Program-made: the position numbers and the translations under genes
NCBI GenBank assembly: GCA_028696165.1
Contig: JAQVHQ010000020.1
Location: 1 to 55,828 of the forward strand
DNA length: 55,828 bases
Direction: 5' to 3'
Source: Lachnospiraceae bacterium
Lineage (GTDB): Bacteria > Bacillota > Clostridia > Lachnospirales > Lachnospiraceae
Notes under the pieces: model-generated
What the model saw: only the letters and a program-made list of their open reading frames with translations
Told to the model about the DNA's origin: nothing
The model's database searches: none
Part shown: positions 1 through 7,690 of the stretch, piece by piece
Layout of the letters: each line of letters starts with the position of its first letter
Numbering within the stretch: position 1 is the stretch's first letter

Positions 1-135
1 AAATATGGGCTTGATATGAGTACACAAAAGATGTATATTAATTCCACAAGTCATTGCCTGATATTTTATCAGTGCATCGTGGGTGAACTCTACACTATTA
101 TTTCCGAAGGTAAATTTACGCAATCTTCTTTCTGC
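1..135 (-). pseudogene. Unidentified broken reading frame, cut by the window edge
   Basis: On the minus strand a frame stays open for 45 codons from just after a stop at 136-138 to the window edge. It reads with protein-like composition (RKFTFGNNSVEFTHDALIKY is part of it), but no start codon lies before the internal Met near its middle. This suggests a gene fragment whose 5' part is lost or frameshifted. The family was not recognised. Since the other end of the window carries transposase debris, a degraded mobile-element gene is possible, but this is inference. It could also be a chance open frame. Confidence 0.25.
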
Positions 136-142
136 TTATTTC

Positions 143-171
143 TTTTCAGAATAAACCAGATAAGGTATAAT
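143..171 (+). promoter_or_regulatory. Putative sigmaA promoter of the nitroreductase gene
   Basis: A perfect -10 TATAAT lies at 166-171. A weak -35 TTTTCA lies at 143-148 with a 17-nt spacer. The promoter would give a leader of about 80 nt before the ATG at 257. The -35 match is poor, so the assignment rests mainly on the -10. Confidence 0.4.
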
Positions 172-256
172 GTAAACATGAAATAATGTGCAGTGACAGG
201 TGGGGACAAGCAAGTTACGTATGCATTAATATAGAAAGCGACGAGGTGTGTATATT

Positions 257-1048
257 ATGGTTAGTATTGATACAGAAAAATGTATTGGATGTGGAATGTG
301 CGTAAAAGACTGCATCGGATTCAATATAGCGATAAAGGATAAGAAGGCAGCTGTTAAAAGTGATTGTTTTCTATGCGGACATTGCGTGGCAGTCTGTCCG
401 GTGAATGCGGTATCTATTCCGGAGTATGATATGGCGGATGTGGAGGAATATGATGCAGAAAGCTTTAAATTGAATCCAGAACAGGTGCTTCACAGTATTA
501 AGTTTCGTAGGAGCATCCGCAGTTACAAAGCGGAAAAGATAATGAAAAGTGATCTGGAGATGTTGGCTCAGGCAGGACGATACAGCGCAACAGCTAAAAA
601 CAATCAGGATTGCTGTTTTGTATTTGTACAGGAGGAAATGGAGAAATTAAAATCTTTGGTATGGGATTTCATAGATGAGATTGACAAGCGGGAAGGTCGC
701 AATGTGGCAAGGGAAATACTTCCCTATATTTCATTTAACAGACGAAGAAAGACGGATGAAAAGGATGATTATCTGTTTCGTAATGCTCCGGTAGTCTTAT
801 TCATCACATCCGATTGGCCGCTGGATGCAGGACTGGCAGCTCAAAACATGGAAACTATGGCGGTTTCTCTGGGGATGGGTGTACTGTATAATGGCTTCTT
901 GAGCAGGATTGCTGATGCTAATGAAGAATTAAAAAAATATCTGGACATAGAGGGGAAGACTATAAAAGCATGTATGTTGTTGGGATACCCGGATAGAAAA
1001 TATGTCCGAACAGCGCCTAGAAGAGAAGCGAATGTGATTTGGAAATAA
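257..1048 (+). CDS. Ferredoxin-nitroreductase fusion (4Fe-4S nitroreductase)
   Basis: A 263-residue flavin-dependent nitroreductase-family oxidoreductase with an N-terminal two-cluster ferredoxin domain. Residues 1-60 carry two 4Fe-4S motifs, CIGCGMCVKDC and CFLCGHCVAVCP. From about residue 75 the nitroreductase fold follows, with the RRSIRSY FMN-binding start and a C-terminal section rich in AAQNMETMA and LGMGVLYNG. The ferredoxin part probably feeds electrons to the FMN domain; the physiological acceptor is not evident. The ATG at 257 is preferred over an upstream GTG at 248 because GAGGTG at 243-248 is well placed as ribosome site for it. The gene appears to be monocistronic. No terminator is clear after it, and the next 200 nt hold a riboswitch. 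Confidence 0.85.
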   Translation: MVSIDTEKCIGCGMCVKDCIGFNIAIKDKKAAVKSDCFLCGHCVAVCPVNAVSIPEYDMADVEEYDAESFKLNPEQVLHSIKFRRSIRSYKAEKIMKSDLEMLAQAGRYSATAKNNQDCCFVFVQEEMEKLKSLVWDFIDEIDKREGRNVAREILPYISFNRRRKTDEKDDYLFRNAPVVLFITSDWPLDAGLAAQNMETMAVSLGMGVLYNGFLSRIADANEELKKYLDIEGKTIKACMLLGYPDRKYVRTAPRREANVIWK

Positions 1049-1109
1049 TAGAAGAATTATAGTTGTAGAATATATTATAGTATATAGCATTTATAATGCA
1101 TTATATATA

Positions 1110-1270
1110 GGCAAAGATAAAAACGCAATGCAGCTTTTGCTGCTAGAGCCGGTAGGTAGCCCGGCCGTGTTGCATCAAGTATACTAAGTCATACTTGCTT
1201 GCAATGTAAGTAACCTTCCCTCCTTGGGTCGTCCATTCTTTGCTTGCTACAAAATCTAAAGGAGGAATCG
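1110..1270 (+). promoter_or_regulatory. yjdF-type riboswitch upstream of yjdF
   Basis: The leader directly before a yjdF homologue is highly structured. It has a GCAGC/GCTGC hairpin near 1130-1144, a GCCGG/CCGGC hairpin (1148-1152 with 1161-1165), a 7-bp hairpin CAAGTAT/ATACTTG (1176-1182 with 1191-1197), and ATGCA/TGCAT closing around the second hairpin. CCTCCTT at 1219-1225 can pair perfectly with the ribosome site AAGGAGG at 1259-1265, which gives a translation switch. The yjdF motif is an established Firmicutes riboswitch that responds to azaaromatic compounds. Assignment here rests on gene context plus structure, not on a covariance-model score. A -10-like TATAAT at 1092-1097 may start the transcript. 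Confidence 0.7.
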
Positions 1271-1272
1271 TT

Positions 1273-1689
1273 ATGGATAAGACGATTGAAAGATTTACCA
1301 TTTTTTTTGAGGAGCCATTCTGGGTCGGTGTATTTGAACGGATATCGGATGGAAGGTTATCGGTATGCAAAGTAACATTTGGTGCAGAACCAAAGGATTA
1401 TGAAGTATATAGATATATCCTTGAGAATTATAGTAGATTAAAATTTAGTCCGGCTGTTAAAACCGATGTTAAGAAGTCTGCAAGTAATCCTAAACGAATA
1501 CAGAGAGAGGTTAAGCGACAACTTCAGGACACAGGGATTGGTACGAAATCTCAGCAGGCACTTCAACTACAGAGGGAAGAGATGAAAACAGAACGCAAAA
1601 AATGCAGCAAAGAGCAGCGGGATGCAATGAAAGAGCGTATGTTTGAATTGAAACAGCAGAAACGAAAAGAAAAGCATAGAGGGAGATGA
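1273..1689 (+). CDS. yjdF: YjdF family protein (DUF2992)
   Basis: A 138-residue protein. The N-terminal 65 residues match the YjdF family start, including FEEPFWVGVFE and the FGAEPKDYEVYRYI segment. The C-terminal half is strongly basic, with many Lys, Arg and Gln (KQQKRKEKHRGR end), as usual for the family. The biochemical function of YjdF is not established; its known riboswitch points to a response to azaaromatic toxins. The start at 1273 is set by AAAGGAGG at 1258-1265. That ribosome site is complementary to an upstream segment of the leader, so its expression is probably controlled at translation. Confidence 0.85.
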   Translation: MDKTIERFTIFFEEPFWVGVFERISDGRLSVCKVTFGAEPKDYEVYRYILENYSRLKFSPAVKTDVKKSASNPKRIQREVKRQLQDTGIGTKSQQALQLQREEMKTERKKCSKEQRDAMKERMFELKQQKRKEKHRGR

Positions 1690-1793
1690 AGTGAATACTT
1701 ATTAGAGAATAACCGACAAAAGAAAGCAGAGAATGTCGGGCAGATATTCCCTTTCAGAGATATACTGTTATTACAGCAAAGGGGTGATGAATA

Positions 1794-2651
1794 GTGGATT
1801 GGATGCAGGCGGTCAGTGGCGCATTAAAATACATGGAGAGCCACCTTACAGAGGAATTAACTGTTGAAAAAATTGCGGAACAGGTATGCATTTCTCCGTT
1901 CTATTTTCAAAAAGGATTCAGCATGTTGTGTGGTCTTACAGTTATGGAATACATTCGAAACCGAAGGCTGGCACTGGCAGGCGGAGAACTGGCAGCAGGT
2001 GAGGCCAAGGTTATCAATGTGGCCATGAAATACGGTTATGATTCTCCGGACAGCTTTGCAAAAGCATTCACTAGATTCCATGGTGTATCACCTTCGACGG
2101 TACGAAAAGATGGAACCATGATTAAATCCTTTGCTCCGTTACAGTTGGAAATATCATTGAAAGGTGGATATCTTATGGATTACAAAATCGAGAAAAAAGA
2201 AAGCTTTACTGTATTAGCCAATGAAAAAAGATTCAATTATGAATCTGCAAAACAGGAGGTTCCTTCATTTTGGAGAGAACATTATGCATCGGGAAAAGGC
2301 CAGTATATATGTGGAATGTTCGGAATCAATGTGGATGAGCAAATGGGAAATGAAAGTTTCGAATACCTGATTGCTGATATCTATGATCCGACCAAAGAGG
2401 TTCCGGAGGGACTTGTGGTTAAGACAATTCCGGAATTTACTTGGGCAGTATTTCCATGTAAAGGTTCGATGCCGGAAGCACTGCAGGATGTGAATACGAA
2501 GATTTTCACAGAATGGCTGCCAGCTTTAAAAGAATATGAATTTGCAGCTGGATATTGTGTGGAAATGTATGACAATCCGCAGAAGTATGAGAAGGGTACT
2601 CTGGATGAGAACTATTATACAGAAATCTGGATTCCGGTGAAAAGAAAGTAA
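1794..2651 (+). CDS. AraC-family regulator with GyrI-like effector-binding domain
   Basis: A 285-residue transcriptional regulator. Residues 5-105 hold two AraC-type helix-turn-helix units (LTVEKIAEQVCISPFYFQK and the second-helix region ending FHGVSPSTVRK). Residues about 125-285 form an integron-type or GyrI-like effector-binding domain ending in the typical YYTEIWIPV strand. Members with this architecture sense small hydrophobic ligands or act in drug and stress response; the ligand here is unknown. A GTG start is chosen at 1794 with AAAGGGGTG upstream; ATG at 1803 is the alternative. A 6-bp inverted repeat CCGACA/TGTCGG (1713-1739) lies in the upstream gap and could be an operator. The gene ends just before a clear terminator, so it is probably monocistronic. 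Confidence 0.8.
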   Translation: MDWMQAVSGALKYMESHLTEELTVEKIAEQVCISPFYFQKGFSMLCGLTVMEYIRNRRLALAGGELAAGEAKVINVAMKYGYDSPDSFAKAFTRFHGVSPSTVRKDGTMIKSFAPLQLEISLKGGYLMDYKIEKKESFTVLANEKRFNYESAKQEVPSFWREHYASGKGQYICGMFGINVDEQMGNESFEYLIADIYDPTKEVPEGLVVKTIPEFTWAVFPCKGSMPEALQDVNTKIFTEWLPALKEYEFAAGYCVEMYDNPQKYEKGTLDENYYTEIWIPVKRK

Positions 2652-2666
2652 TACAAAATAACATAG

Positions 2667-2704
2667 AAAAAGGCTCTGTGCAGTAGAATGCCAGAGCTTT
2701 TTTG
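2667..2704 (+). terminator. Intrinsic terminator after the AraC-type regulator
   Basis: Stem GCTCTG (2673-2678) with CAGAGC (2692-2697), extended by A-T pairs, is followed by a run of T. Confidence 0.8.
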
Positions 2705-2820
2705 CGCTTAATTGCAAAAACTAATAAAATAAATTTACTTCCTGTTTCTATAGATGGTACAATACAAACATAAACCGAATCTGTAAAAGCGAATCAATGA
2801 AAATAAAAGGGGGATTAACA

Positions 2821-3408
2821 ATGCAGCATAAAGTAAGATTAACAGTGATAGACAAAAAGCTATATCCAGAATTACAGACACAATACTGTGCAAATCCGAA
2901 TGCAGGGGAATGTTCCTGTTATAACATCGGAGATGAATTCATATTTGAACGATACGGGAATGCAGATGATTTCTGGCATATGGGGTTGGGAACATTAGTG
3001 AAAACAGATTATGATCCAGATAAGATAGCAGGTGGGAAAAAGATACCGCATTGTTCGGAAGCCTGGGACGCTATTTCGAGATACATATATACGGGGCTGC
3101 AGGGCGGCTCTATTATGCGCAGGTGGATGAACGATGACCGAATTATGATTACCTGCTGTTCTGATGGAACAAGACCGGTTATCTTTAAAGTTGAGAGACT
3201 GGACTATAAAGCTTTGTATATAGAGGGGATTGGCTGTGATAAGTGCAGAAATAAAATATCTGATGCATTAAGCACTGTAGAGAATGTCAAAGATGTAATC
3301 TTTAAAGATGAATTTACAGAAGTGTTTTTAGAGAAAGAAGTAGAGGACGAGATGTTAAAATCAGTTGTGGAGAACTGCGGAGGGTATATGGTGACCAGGA
3401 TAGAGTAA
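2821..3408 (+). CDS. TIGR04076 family protein fused to a heavy-metal-associated-like domain
   Basis: A 195-residue protein. The N-terminal 130 residues resemble the TIGR04076 family: a start of the type VRLTVIDKKLYPEL, conserved cysteines in AGECSCYNIGDEFIFE, a CSEAWDAISRYIYTGLQGG segment, and the diagnostic ITCCSDGTRPVIFKVE. The C-terminal 65 residues look like a HMA/CopZ metal-binding fold, with GIGCDKCRNKI giving a CxxC motif, then an alternating strand-helix pattern ending in GGYMVTRIE. The function of TIGR04076 is unknown; the fused domain suggests metal or redox handling. The ATG at 2821 is preferred over 2797 because AAAAGGGGG at 2806-2814 sits correctly before it. It stands alone between a terminator and the azlCD promoter. 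Confidence 0.75.
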   Translation: MQHKVRLTVIDKKLYPELQTQYCANPNAGECSCYNIGDEFIFERYGNADDFWHMGLGTLVKTDYDPDKIAGGKKIPHCSEAWDAISRYIYTGLQGGSIMRRWMNDDRIMITCCSDGTRPVIFKVERLDYKALYIEGIGCDKCRNKISDALSTVENVKDVIFKDEFTEVFLEKEVEDEMLKSVVENCGGYMVTRIE

Positions 3409-3447
3409 TATATTTGATGTAAAATAGCTTAAAAAGAAAAACCTGTG

Positions 3448-3476
3448 TTTACTTCTTTGAAATAGTAATATATAAT
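3448..3476 (+). promoter_or_regulatory. Putative sigmaA promoter of azlCD
   Basis: -35 TTTACT at 3448-3453, a 17-nt spacer, and consensus -10 TATAAT at 3471-3476. The leader to azlC would be about 70 nt. Confidence 0.55.
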
Positions 3477-3552
3477 CTACTAGAATAAGGAAGAAAAAGA
3501 AACATTGCAGATATATTTCTTCTCAATATAAAATGAACAAAGGACAAAGATT

Positions 3553-4266
3553 ATGAATTTTAAAGAGTGGAAACTGGGTCTAAAACACGGGATTCCCATC
3601 TGTCTTGGATATTTTGCGGTATCCTTTGCCTTCGGTATTCAGGCTGGCAGTATAGGGCTGACTGTGTTCCAGACTTTTTTAATGTCAATAACAAATGTAA
3701 CCAGTGCGGGTCAATTCTCTGCTCTGGGCGTAATTGCAGCAGGTTCTTCCTACTTTGAGATGGCCTGTACACAGTTGCTTATTAATATGAGATATTTACT
3801 CATGTCCTGTGCATTGTCCCAGAAAGTGGATACACGGTTTGCATTTGCCCATCGATTTGGGATGGCCTATGGAGTGACAGACGAAATTTTCGGAAGCAGC
3901 ATCTGCCATCCGGGACCGTTGAATCCATTTTATACATATGGATTGATGAGCTCAGCAATTCCAGGATGGGGAATCGGTACACTGCTGGGAATTATCTGTG
4001 GTAATATATTGCCGGAGAATATTATCAGTGCATTAGGCATCGCTATTTATGGGATGTTTGTAGCTATCATTATTCCAACAGCGAAGGTAGACCGACGGGT
4101 TATGACGGTTATTATTGCAGCCATGTCATTTTCATTTATTTTTAAAATCGTACCATTCCTGGCGAAGGTTTCTTCCGGATTTCAGATTATTATTATAACG
4201 GTGGTAATTGCCAGTGCAGCAGCACTGCTTTTCCCGAGAACAGAGGAGGAAGAGGATGCGTACTAA
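3553..4266 (+). CDS. azlC: AzlC family branched-chain amino acid exporter, large subunit
   Basis: A 237-residue integral membrane protein with the AzlC pattern: an N-terminal GIPICLGYFAVSFAFGI segment, FNV-type TSAGQFSALG motif, LLINMRYLLMSCALSQ, and several hydrophobic helices to the C-terminus. In B. subtilis AzlC and AzlD together export branched-chain amino acids and confer azaleucine resistance. Here azlD overlaps the 3' end by 11 nt, so the two are almost certainly translated together. The promoter at 3448-3476 serves both. Confidence 0.9.
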   Translation: MNFKEWKLGLKHGIPICLGYFAVSFAFGIQAGSIGLTVFQTFLMSITNVTSAGQFSALGVIAAGSSYFEMACTQLLINMRYLLMSCALSQKVDTRFAFAHRFGMAYGVTDEIFGSSICHPGPLNPFYTYGLMSSAIPGWGIGTLLGIICGNILPENIISALGIAIYGMFVAIIIPTAKVDRRVMTVIIAAMSFSFIFKIVPFLAKVSSGFQIIIITVVIASAAALLFPRTEEEEDAY

Positions 4267-4564
4267 TATTTATATATACATTGCAGTCATGGCTATTGTG
4301 ACGTATTTAATTCGAATGCTCCCGCTGACTCTGATTCGTAAGAAGATTACGAATAAATTCATCAGGGATTTCCTGTATTATGTGCCTTATGCCACACTGG
4401 CAGCGATGACATTTCCTGCTATCCTATATTCAACTTCTAATGTGTGGGCGGCGACGGCAGGATTTTTAGCAGCACTTGTATTGGCTTATAGAGGTAAGAG
4501 TCTTTTGACAGTAGCGGGATCGGCCTGTGTGGTAGTCTTTATACTGGAATTGATACTTCACTAA
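4256..4564 (+). CDS. azlD: AzlD family branched-chain amino acid exporter, small subunit
   Basis: A 102-residue membrane protein with about four hydrophobic helices and the AzlD-like segments TYLIRMLPLTLIRKKI and FLYYVPYATLAAMTFPAI. It pairs with AzlC in the inner membrane. The ATG at 4256 overlaps the azlC stop, and GAGGAGGAAGAG just upstream inside azlC is its ribosome site. No strong terminator follows directly. The next 340 nt hold the promoter region and riboswitch of the folate operon. Confidence 0.88.
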   Translation: MRTNIYIYIAVMAIVTYLIRMLPLTLIRKKITNKFIRDFLYYVPYATLAAMTFPAILYSTSNVWAATAGFLAALVLAYRGKSLLTVAGSACVVVFILELILH

Positions 4565-4704
4565 TTGAGTCTAAATAACACACAAAACGGAAAAATATGG
4601 TTTATATTGCGAAAATTATACTTTCTATGAAAATATCTTTCATATAAGAAATGTTTGTGATATACTATATGCGAATCAAGTAAAATACTAATAGAATATG
4701 TGCA

Positions 4705-4800
4705 AAATAGGATTTCATGCGTCAAGTGTTCATTGGATGGGGAGTTGCCGTGAAACGAAAAGCATGTCTTACGATATGAAGTCCGCGCCCGTTGCAATTA
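4705..4800 (+). promoter_or_regulatory. Tetrahydrofolate (THF-I) riboswitch aptamer upstream of folE
   Basis: The leader of folE has the order of conserved elements known from THF riboswitches. Outer helix GGATTTC/GAAGTCC is at 4710-4716 with 4778-4784, inner helix ATGC/GCAT at 4717-4720 with 4762-4765. The joining sequences are GTCAAGTG (4721-4728) and ACGAA (4755-4759), with a hairpin arm between them that carries GGATGG, and a distal GTTGCAA at 4791-4797. THF riboswitches upstream of folE and fol operons are established in Firmicutes. A terminator follows directly, so ligand binding would stop transcription. Identification was made by eye; a covariance search against Rfam RF01831 would settle it. 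A ZTP riboswitch was considered and fits less well. Confidence 0.75.
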
Positions 4801-4807
4801 ATAGATG

Positions 4808-4846
4808 AAAACATCTTGTATTGTAAATGGATACAAGGTGTTTTTT
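4808..4846 (+). terminator. Riboswitch-controlled terminator before folE
   Basis: A 13-14 bp stem (4808-4821 with 4831-4844, loop of 9 nt) is followed by T-rich sequence, and lies upstream of the folE ribosome site. TTGCAAT at 4792-4798 can alternatively pair with ATTGTAA at 4820-4826, which would break up the terminator stem. This is the expected antiterminator, sharing bases with the aptamer end. Confidence 0.8.
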
Positions 4847-4907
4847 CGTTTTTTACATTGTGGTTAATTGTATGCACGTCAGAAATCTGATTGGAGGAAA
4901 AAAGAAC

Positions 4908-5465
4908 ATGATGGATGACAAGAAGATTGAAGAAGCGGTACGGCTTTTTCTGGAAGGTATAGGAGAAGATGTGAATCGTGAGGGCTTACTGGAGACCCCG
5001 TCCAGAGTAGCACGCATGTGTCACAAGATTTATGGTGGACTGGAAAAAACACCAGAGAAGCATCTGAGTAAACAGTTCCATGCTACAAACAATAACATAG
5101 TGTTGGAGAAGGATATTACCTTCTATTCCACCTGTGAGCATCATCTGCTCCCATTTTTTGGAAAAGCACATGTGGCATACATACCCAATGAACGAGTAGC
5201 CGGCTTAAGCAAACTGGCAAGAACTGTAGAAGTATATGCCCGCAGAGCACAGATTCAGGAAAATCTGACAGCGCAGATTGCGGATGCATTAGAAGAGTAT
5301 TTAGAGCCTCAGGGTGTTATGGTTATGATTGAGGCAGAGCATCTCTGCATGTCCATGCGTGGCGTGGAGAAGCCGGGAAGCAAAACTGTTACCATGATGA
5401 CACGCGGAAAATTCGCGGAAGATTTTCAGCTGCAGCAGACTTTCTTGCAGATGGTGAAGGGTTGA
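4908..5465 (+). CDS. folE: GTP cyclohydrolase I
   Basis: A 185-residue type I GTP cyclohydrolase that converts GTP to 7,8-dihydroneopterin triphosphate, the first step of folate synthesis. The zinc site is visible: Cys76 and His79 region in [10 protein letters not shown] and Cys147 in HLCMSMRGV. The C-terminal [14 protein letters not shown] is characteristic. The start is ATG 4908 (a second ATG follows at 4911), set by GGAGG at 4893-4897. An upstream in-frame extension reaches into the terminator and is rejected. It is first of a tight operon with an HD protein, folP and folBK, under a THF-type riboswitch. Confidence 0.95.
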   Translation: MMDDKKIEEAVRLFLEGIGEDVNREGLLETPSRVARMCHKIYGGLEKTPEKHLSKQFHATNNNIVLEKDITFYSTCEHHLLPFFGKAHVAYIPNERVAGLSKLARTVEVYARRAQIQENLTAQIADALEEYLEPQGVMVMIEAEHLCMSMRGVEKPGSKTVTMMTRGKFAEDFQLQQTFLQMVKG

Positions 5466-5469
5466 TTAG

Positions 5470-5964
5470 ATGGAACGTGTAGACAGAATATGGAAACAGG
5501 AGCAGTATCAGAAGGCTTATAAGAAACTGGTAAGCCTGGAAGAAGACCGCATTTTCTGCAGACATACACTGGAGCATTTCCTTGACGTAGCCAGACTGGC
5601 ATACATATATAATCTTGAAGAGCAGGCTGGGATAGATAAAGAACTTATCTATGCCGCTGCTCTTTTGCACGATATAGGGAGAGTACAGGAGTATGAAGAT
5701 GGTACCTCTCATGATATCGCCAGTGTGGTTTTTGCGGAAAAGATATTGCCGGAGTGTGGATTTTCAGAAATGGAAATCAGGGAAATAACGGAGGCAATAG
5801 AAGGACATAGAAATGAGAAAAAATCTCAAAAAAATATAACGGGCGGATTGTTAGCCACTTATTTAAAAAAGGCAGATAAAAAGTCACGTAATTGTATGGT
5901 GTGTTCTGCTGAAGCAGAATGCAAGTGGAGTATGGAAAAGAAGAACTTTGACATAGAATATTAA
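5470..5964 (+). CDS. HD-domain hydrolase in the folate operon
   Basis: A 164-residue HD-superfamily metal-dependent phosphohydrolase. The signature residues are H36, the pair H67-D68 (AALLHDIGR) and D136 (KKADKKSR). After this come three cysteines in NCMVCSAEAECKW, a small possible metal site. It starts 4 nt after folE and ends 17 nt before folP, so it is inside the folate operon. The operon lacks the Nudix FolQ that removes phosphate from dihydroneopterin triphosphate. This HD protein is therefore a candidate for that step or for a later pterin phosphoester cleavage. That role is inference; the archaeal pterin enzyme MptB is an HD-family precedent. Confidence 0.85.
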   Translation: MERVDRIWKQEQYQKAYKKLVSLEEDRIFCRHTLEHFLDVARLAYIYNLEEQAGIDKELIYAAALLHDIGRVQEYEDGTSHDIASVVFAEKILPECGFSEMEIREITEAIEGHRNEKKSQKNITGGLLATYLKKADKKSRNCMVCSAEAECKWSMEKKNFDIEY

Positions 5965-5981
5965 CAAAGGAGACATTAGTG

Positions 5982-6788
5982 ATGCGTATAGGAAATAAAG
6001 AATTTGATGTAGCCAATCATACTTATATTATGGGAATTCTGAATGTGACGCCGGATTCCTTTTCTGATGGCGGGAAGTTCAATCATATGGATGAGGCTAT
6101 GGCGCATGTGCAGCAGATGATAGAGGATGGAGCTGACATTATCGATGTGGGCGGAGAATCTACCAGACCAGGATATACGAAAATCTCAGACGAAGAAGAG
6201 ATTCAGAGAGTGACACCAATTATTGAAGCTTTAAAGAGTCGATTTGATGTACCGGTATCTATTGATACCTATAAGAGTCAGGTGGCAGCTGCAGCAGTGC
6301 AGGCGGGAGCTGATTTGATTAATGATATCTGGGGATGTAAGGCGGATACTAAGATGGCTCAGGTAATTGCGGATACGAAAGCTGTGTGCTGCCTGATGTA
6401 CAATCGTGAGGAAGCCGTATATAAGGATTATTTAAAAGATGTAATTTCTGATTTGGAAGAGTGTATTAATATTGCCAGGGCAGCAGGTGTTGAAGACGAT
6501 AAAATCATCCTGGATCCCGGAGTTGGATTTGCCAAATCCTATGAACAGAATCTGCAGATAATTAATCATCTGGAACTTCTTAATGAACTGAACTATCCGG
6601 TACTGCTGGGCACTTCCAGAAAATCCGTAGTTGGCTTAACACTTAATCTGCCGGCGCAGGAGAGAGTTGAAGGAACTGTAGCAACCAGCGTTGTGGGTGT
6701 TATGAAGAAGAGCGCTTTTGTACGCGTTCATGATGTGAAAGAAAACTATCGTGCGATTAAAATGACAGAGGCCATCTTAAGGAGCTAG
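5982..6788 (+). CDS. folP: Dihydropteroate synthase
   Basis: A 268-residue enzyme that condenses dihydropterin pyrophosphate with p-aminobenzoate to dihydropteroate. All family motifs are present: GILNVTPDSFSDGG at residues about 15-28, IIDVGGESTRPG, PVSIDTYKSQVA, the LGTSRKSVVG loop, and RVHDV near the end. It is the target family of sulfonamides. The ATG at 5982 is preferred to a GTG at 5979, with AAAGGAG at 5966-5972 upstream. It is the third gene of the folE operon and is followed by folBK after only 6 nt. Confidence 0.95.
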   Translation: MRIGNKEFDVANHTYIMGILNVTPDSFSDGGKFNHMDEAMAHVQQMIEDGADIIDVGGESTRPGYTKISDEEEIQRVTPIIEALKSRFDVPVSIDTYKSQVAAAAVQAGADLINDIWGCKADTKMAQVIADTKAVCCLMYNREEAVYKDYLKDVISDLEECINIARAAGVEDDKIILDPGVGFAKSYEQNLQIINHLELLNELNYPVLLGTSRKSVVGLTLNLPAQERVEGTVATSVVGVMKKSAFVRVHDVKENYRAIKMTEAILRS

Positions 6789-6794
6789 GAAAAT

Positions 6795-7619
6795 ATGGAT
6801 AAAATTTATATCAAGGATTTAGAGTTATTTGCAAATCATGGAGTATTTCCGGAAGAAAATCGATTAGGGCAGAAGTTTATCATATCTGCAGTGTTGTATA
6901 CAGATACCAGAAAAGCAGGCATGACAGATGATTTGAAAGCATCCATTCATTATGGAGAGGTAAGTCTTCTGATGAAAGAGTTTGTGGAGGGACATACTTT
7001 TCAGCTGCTGGAGACTGTTGTGGAGAAGCTGGCGGAACATATGCTTATGGAAGTGCCGAATCTGCATGCGGTAGAATTAGAATTAAAGAAACCATGGGCA
7101 CCAGTGGGTTTGCCATTGAAGACTGTTTCGGTCAAAATAAAAAGAAGCTGGCATAAAGCTTATGTAGCATTTGGCTCCAATATGGGAGAGAAAGAAAAGT
7201 ATCTGGACAGGGGAATCCAGCTGCTTAGAGAAGTAAAAGGCTGTCAGGTCAGACAGGTGTCTGATTATATTCAGACAGAACCCTATGGATATCTGGAACA
7301 GGATACTTTTATGAATGGATGTCTGGAAGTGGATACCCTGTTGACACCAGAGGAATTGTTGGAACAGTTGCATGTGATTGAACAGGATGCAAATCGGGAA
7401 CGAAAGATTCATTGGGGTCCTAGAACTCTGGATTTGGATATCATTTTTTATGATAATGATATTATAGACACTCCAGACTTGCATATTCCACATATTGATA
7501 TGCATCACAGGGATTTTGTGTTGCTTCCAATGAAACAGATTGCACCATATCTGCGCCATCCGATTTTAAATAAAACAATGATGGAACTGGCAGAGGAGCT
7601 AAAAGAGCAGACGATTTAG
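6795..7619 (+). CDS. folBK: Bifunctional dihydroneopterin aldolase / HPPK
   Basis: A 274-residue fusion. Residues 1-115 form dihydroneopterin aldolase (DKIYIKDLELFANHGVFPEE, then a HYGEVSLLMKEFVEG-type segment). Residues about 120-274 form 6-hydroxymethyl-7,8-dihydropterin pyrophosphokinase, with VAFGSNMGEKEKYLD, the metal-binding GPRTLDLDIIFYD and HRDFVLLPMKQIAP. FolB yields 6-hydroxymethyl-dihydropterin and FolK activates it for FolP, so the fusion channels two adjacent steps. It is the last fol gene here. Dihydrofolate synthase (folC) and reductase are not in the window. Confidence 0.93.
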   Translation: MDKIYIKDLELFANHGVFPEENRLGQKFIISAVLYTDTRKAGMTDDLKASIHYGEVSLLMKEFVEGHTFQLLETVVEKLAEHMLMEVPNLHAVELELKKPWAPVGLPLKTVSVKIKRSWHKAYVAFGSNMGEKEKYLDRGIQLLREVKGCQVRQVSDYIQTEPYGYLEQDTFMNGCLEVDTLLTPEELLEQLHVIEQDANRERKIHWGPRTLDLDIIFYDNDIIDTPDLHIPHIDMHHRDFVLLPMKQIAPYLRHPILNKTMMELAEELKEQTI

Positions 7620-7690
7620 CCGGTAAATATTCAAAGTCGCGGGGGAGACGCAGAGTGTACTTGAAATAGAGATATTGATAAGGGGTATTT

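Noticed and set aside
4705-4800. ZTP (pfl) riboswitch instead of THF riboswitch before folE
   Set aside because: GGGGAG and a CCGC segment recall ZTP RNA, but the CCGCCTGGGC core is missing, while helix order and GTCAAGTG/ACGAA joints fit the THF type.
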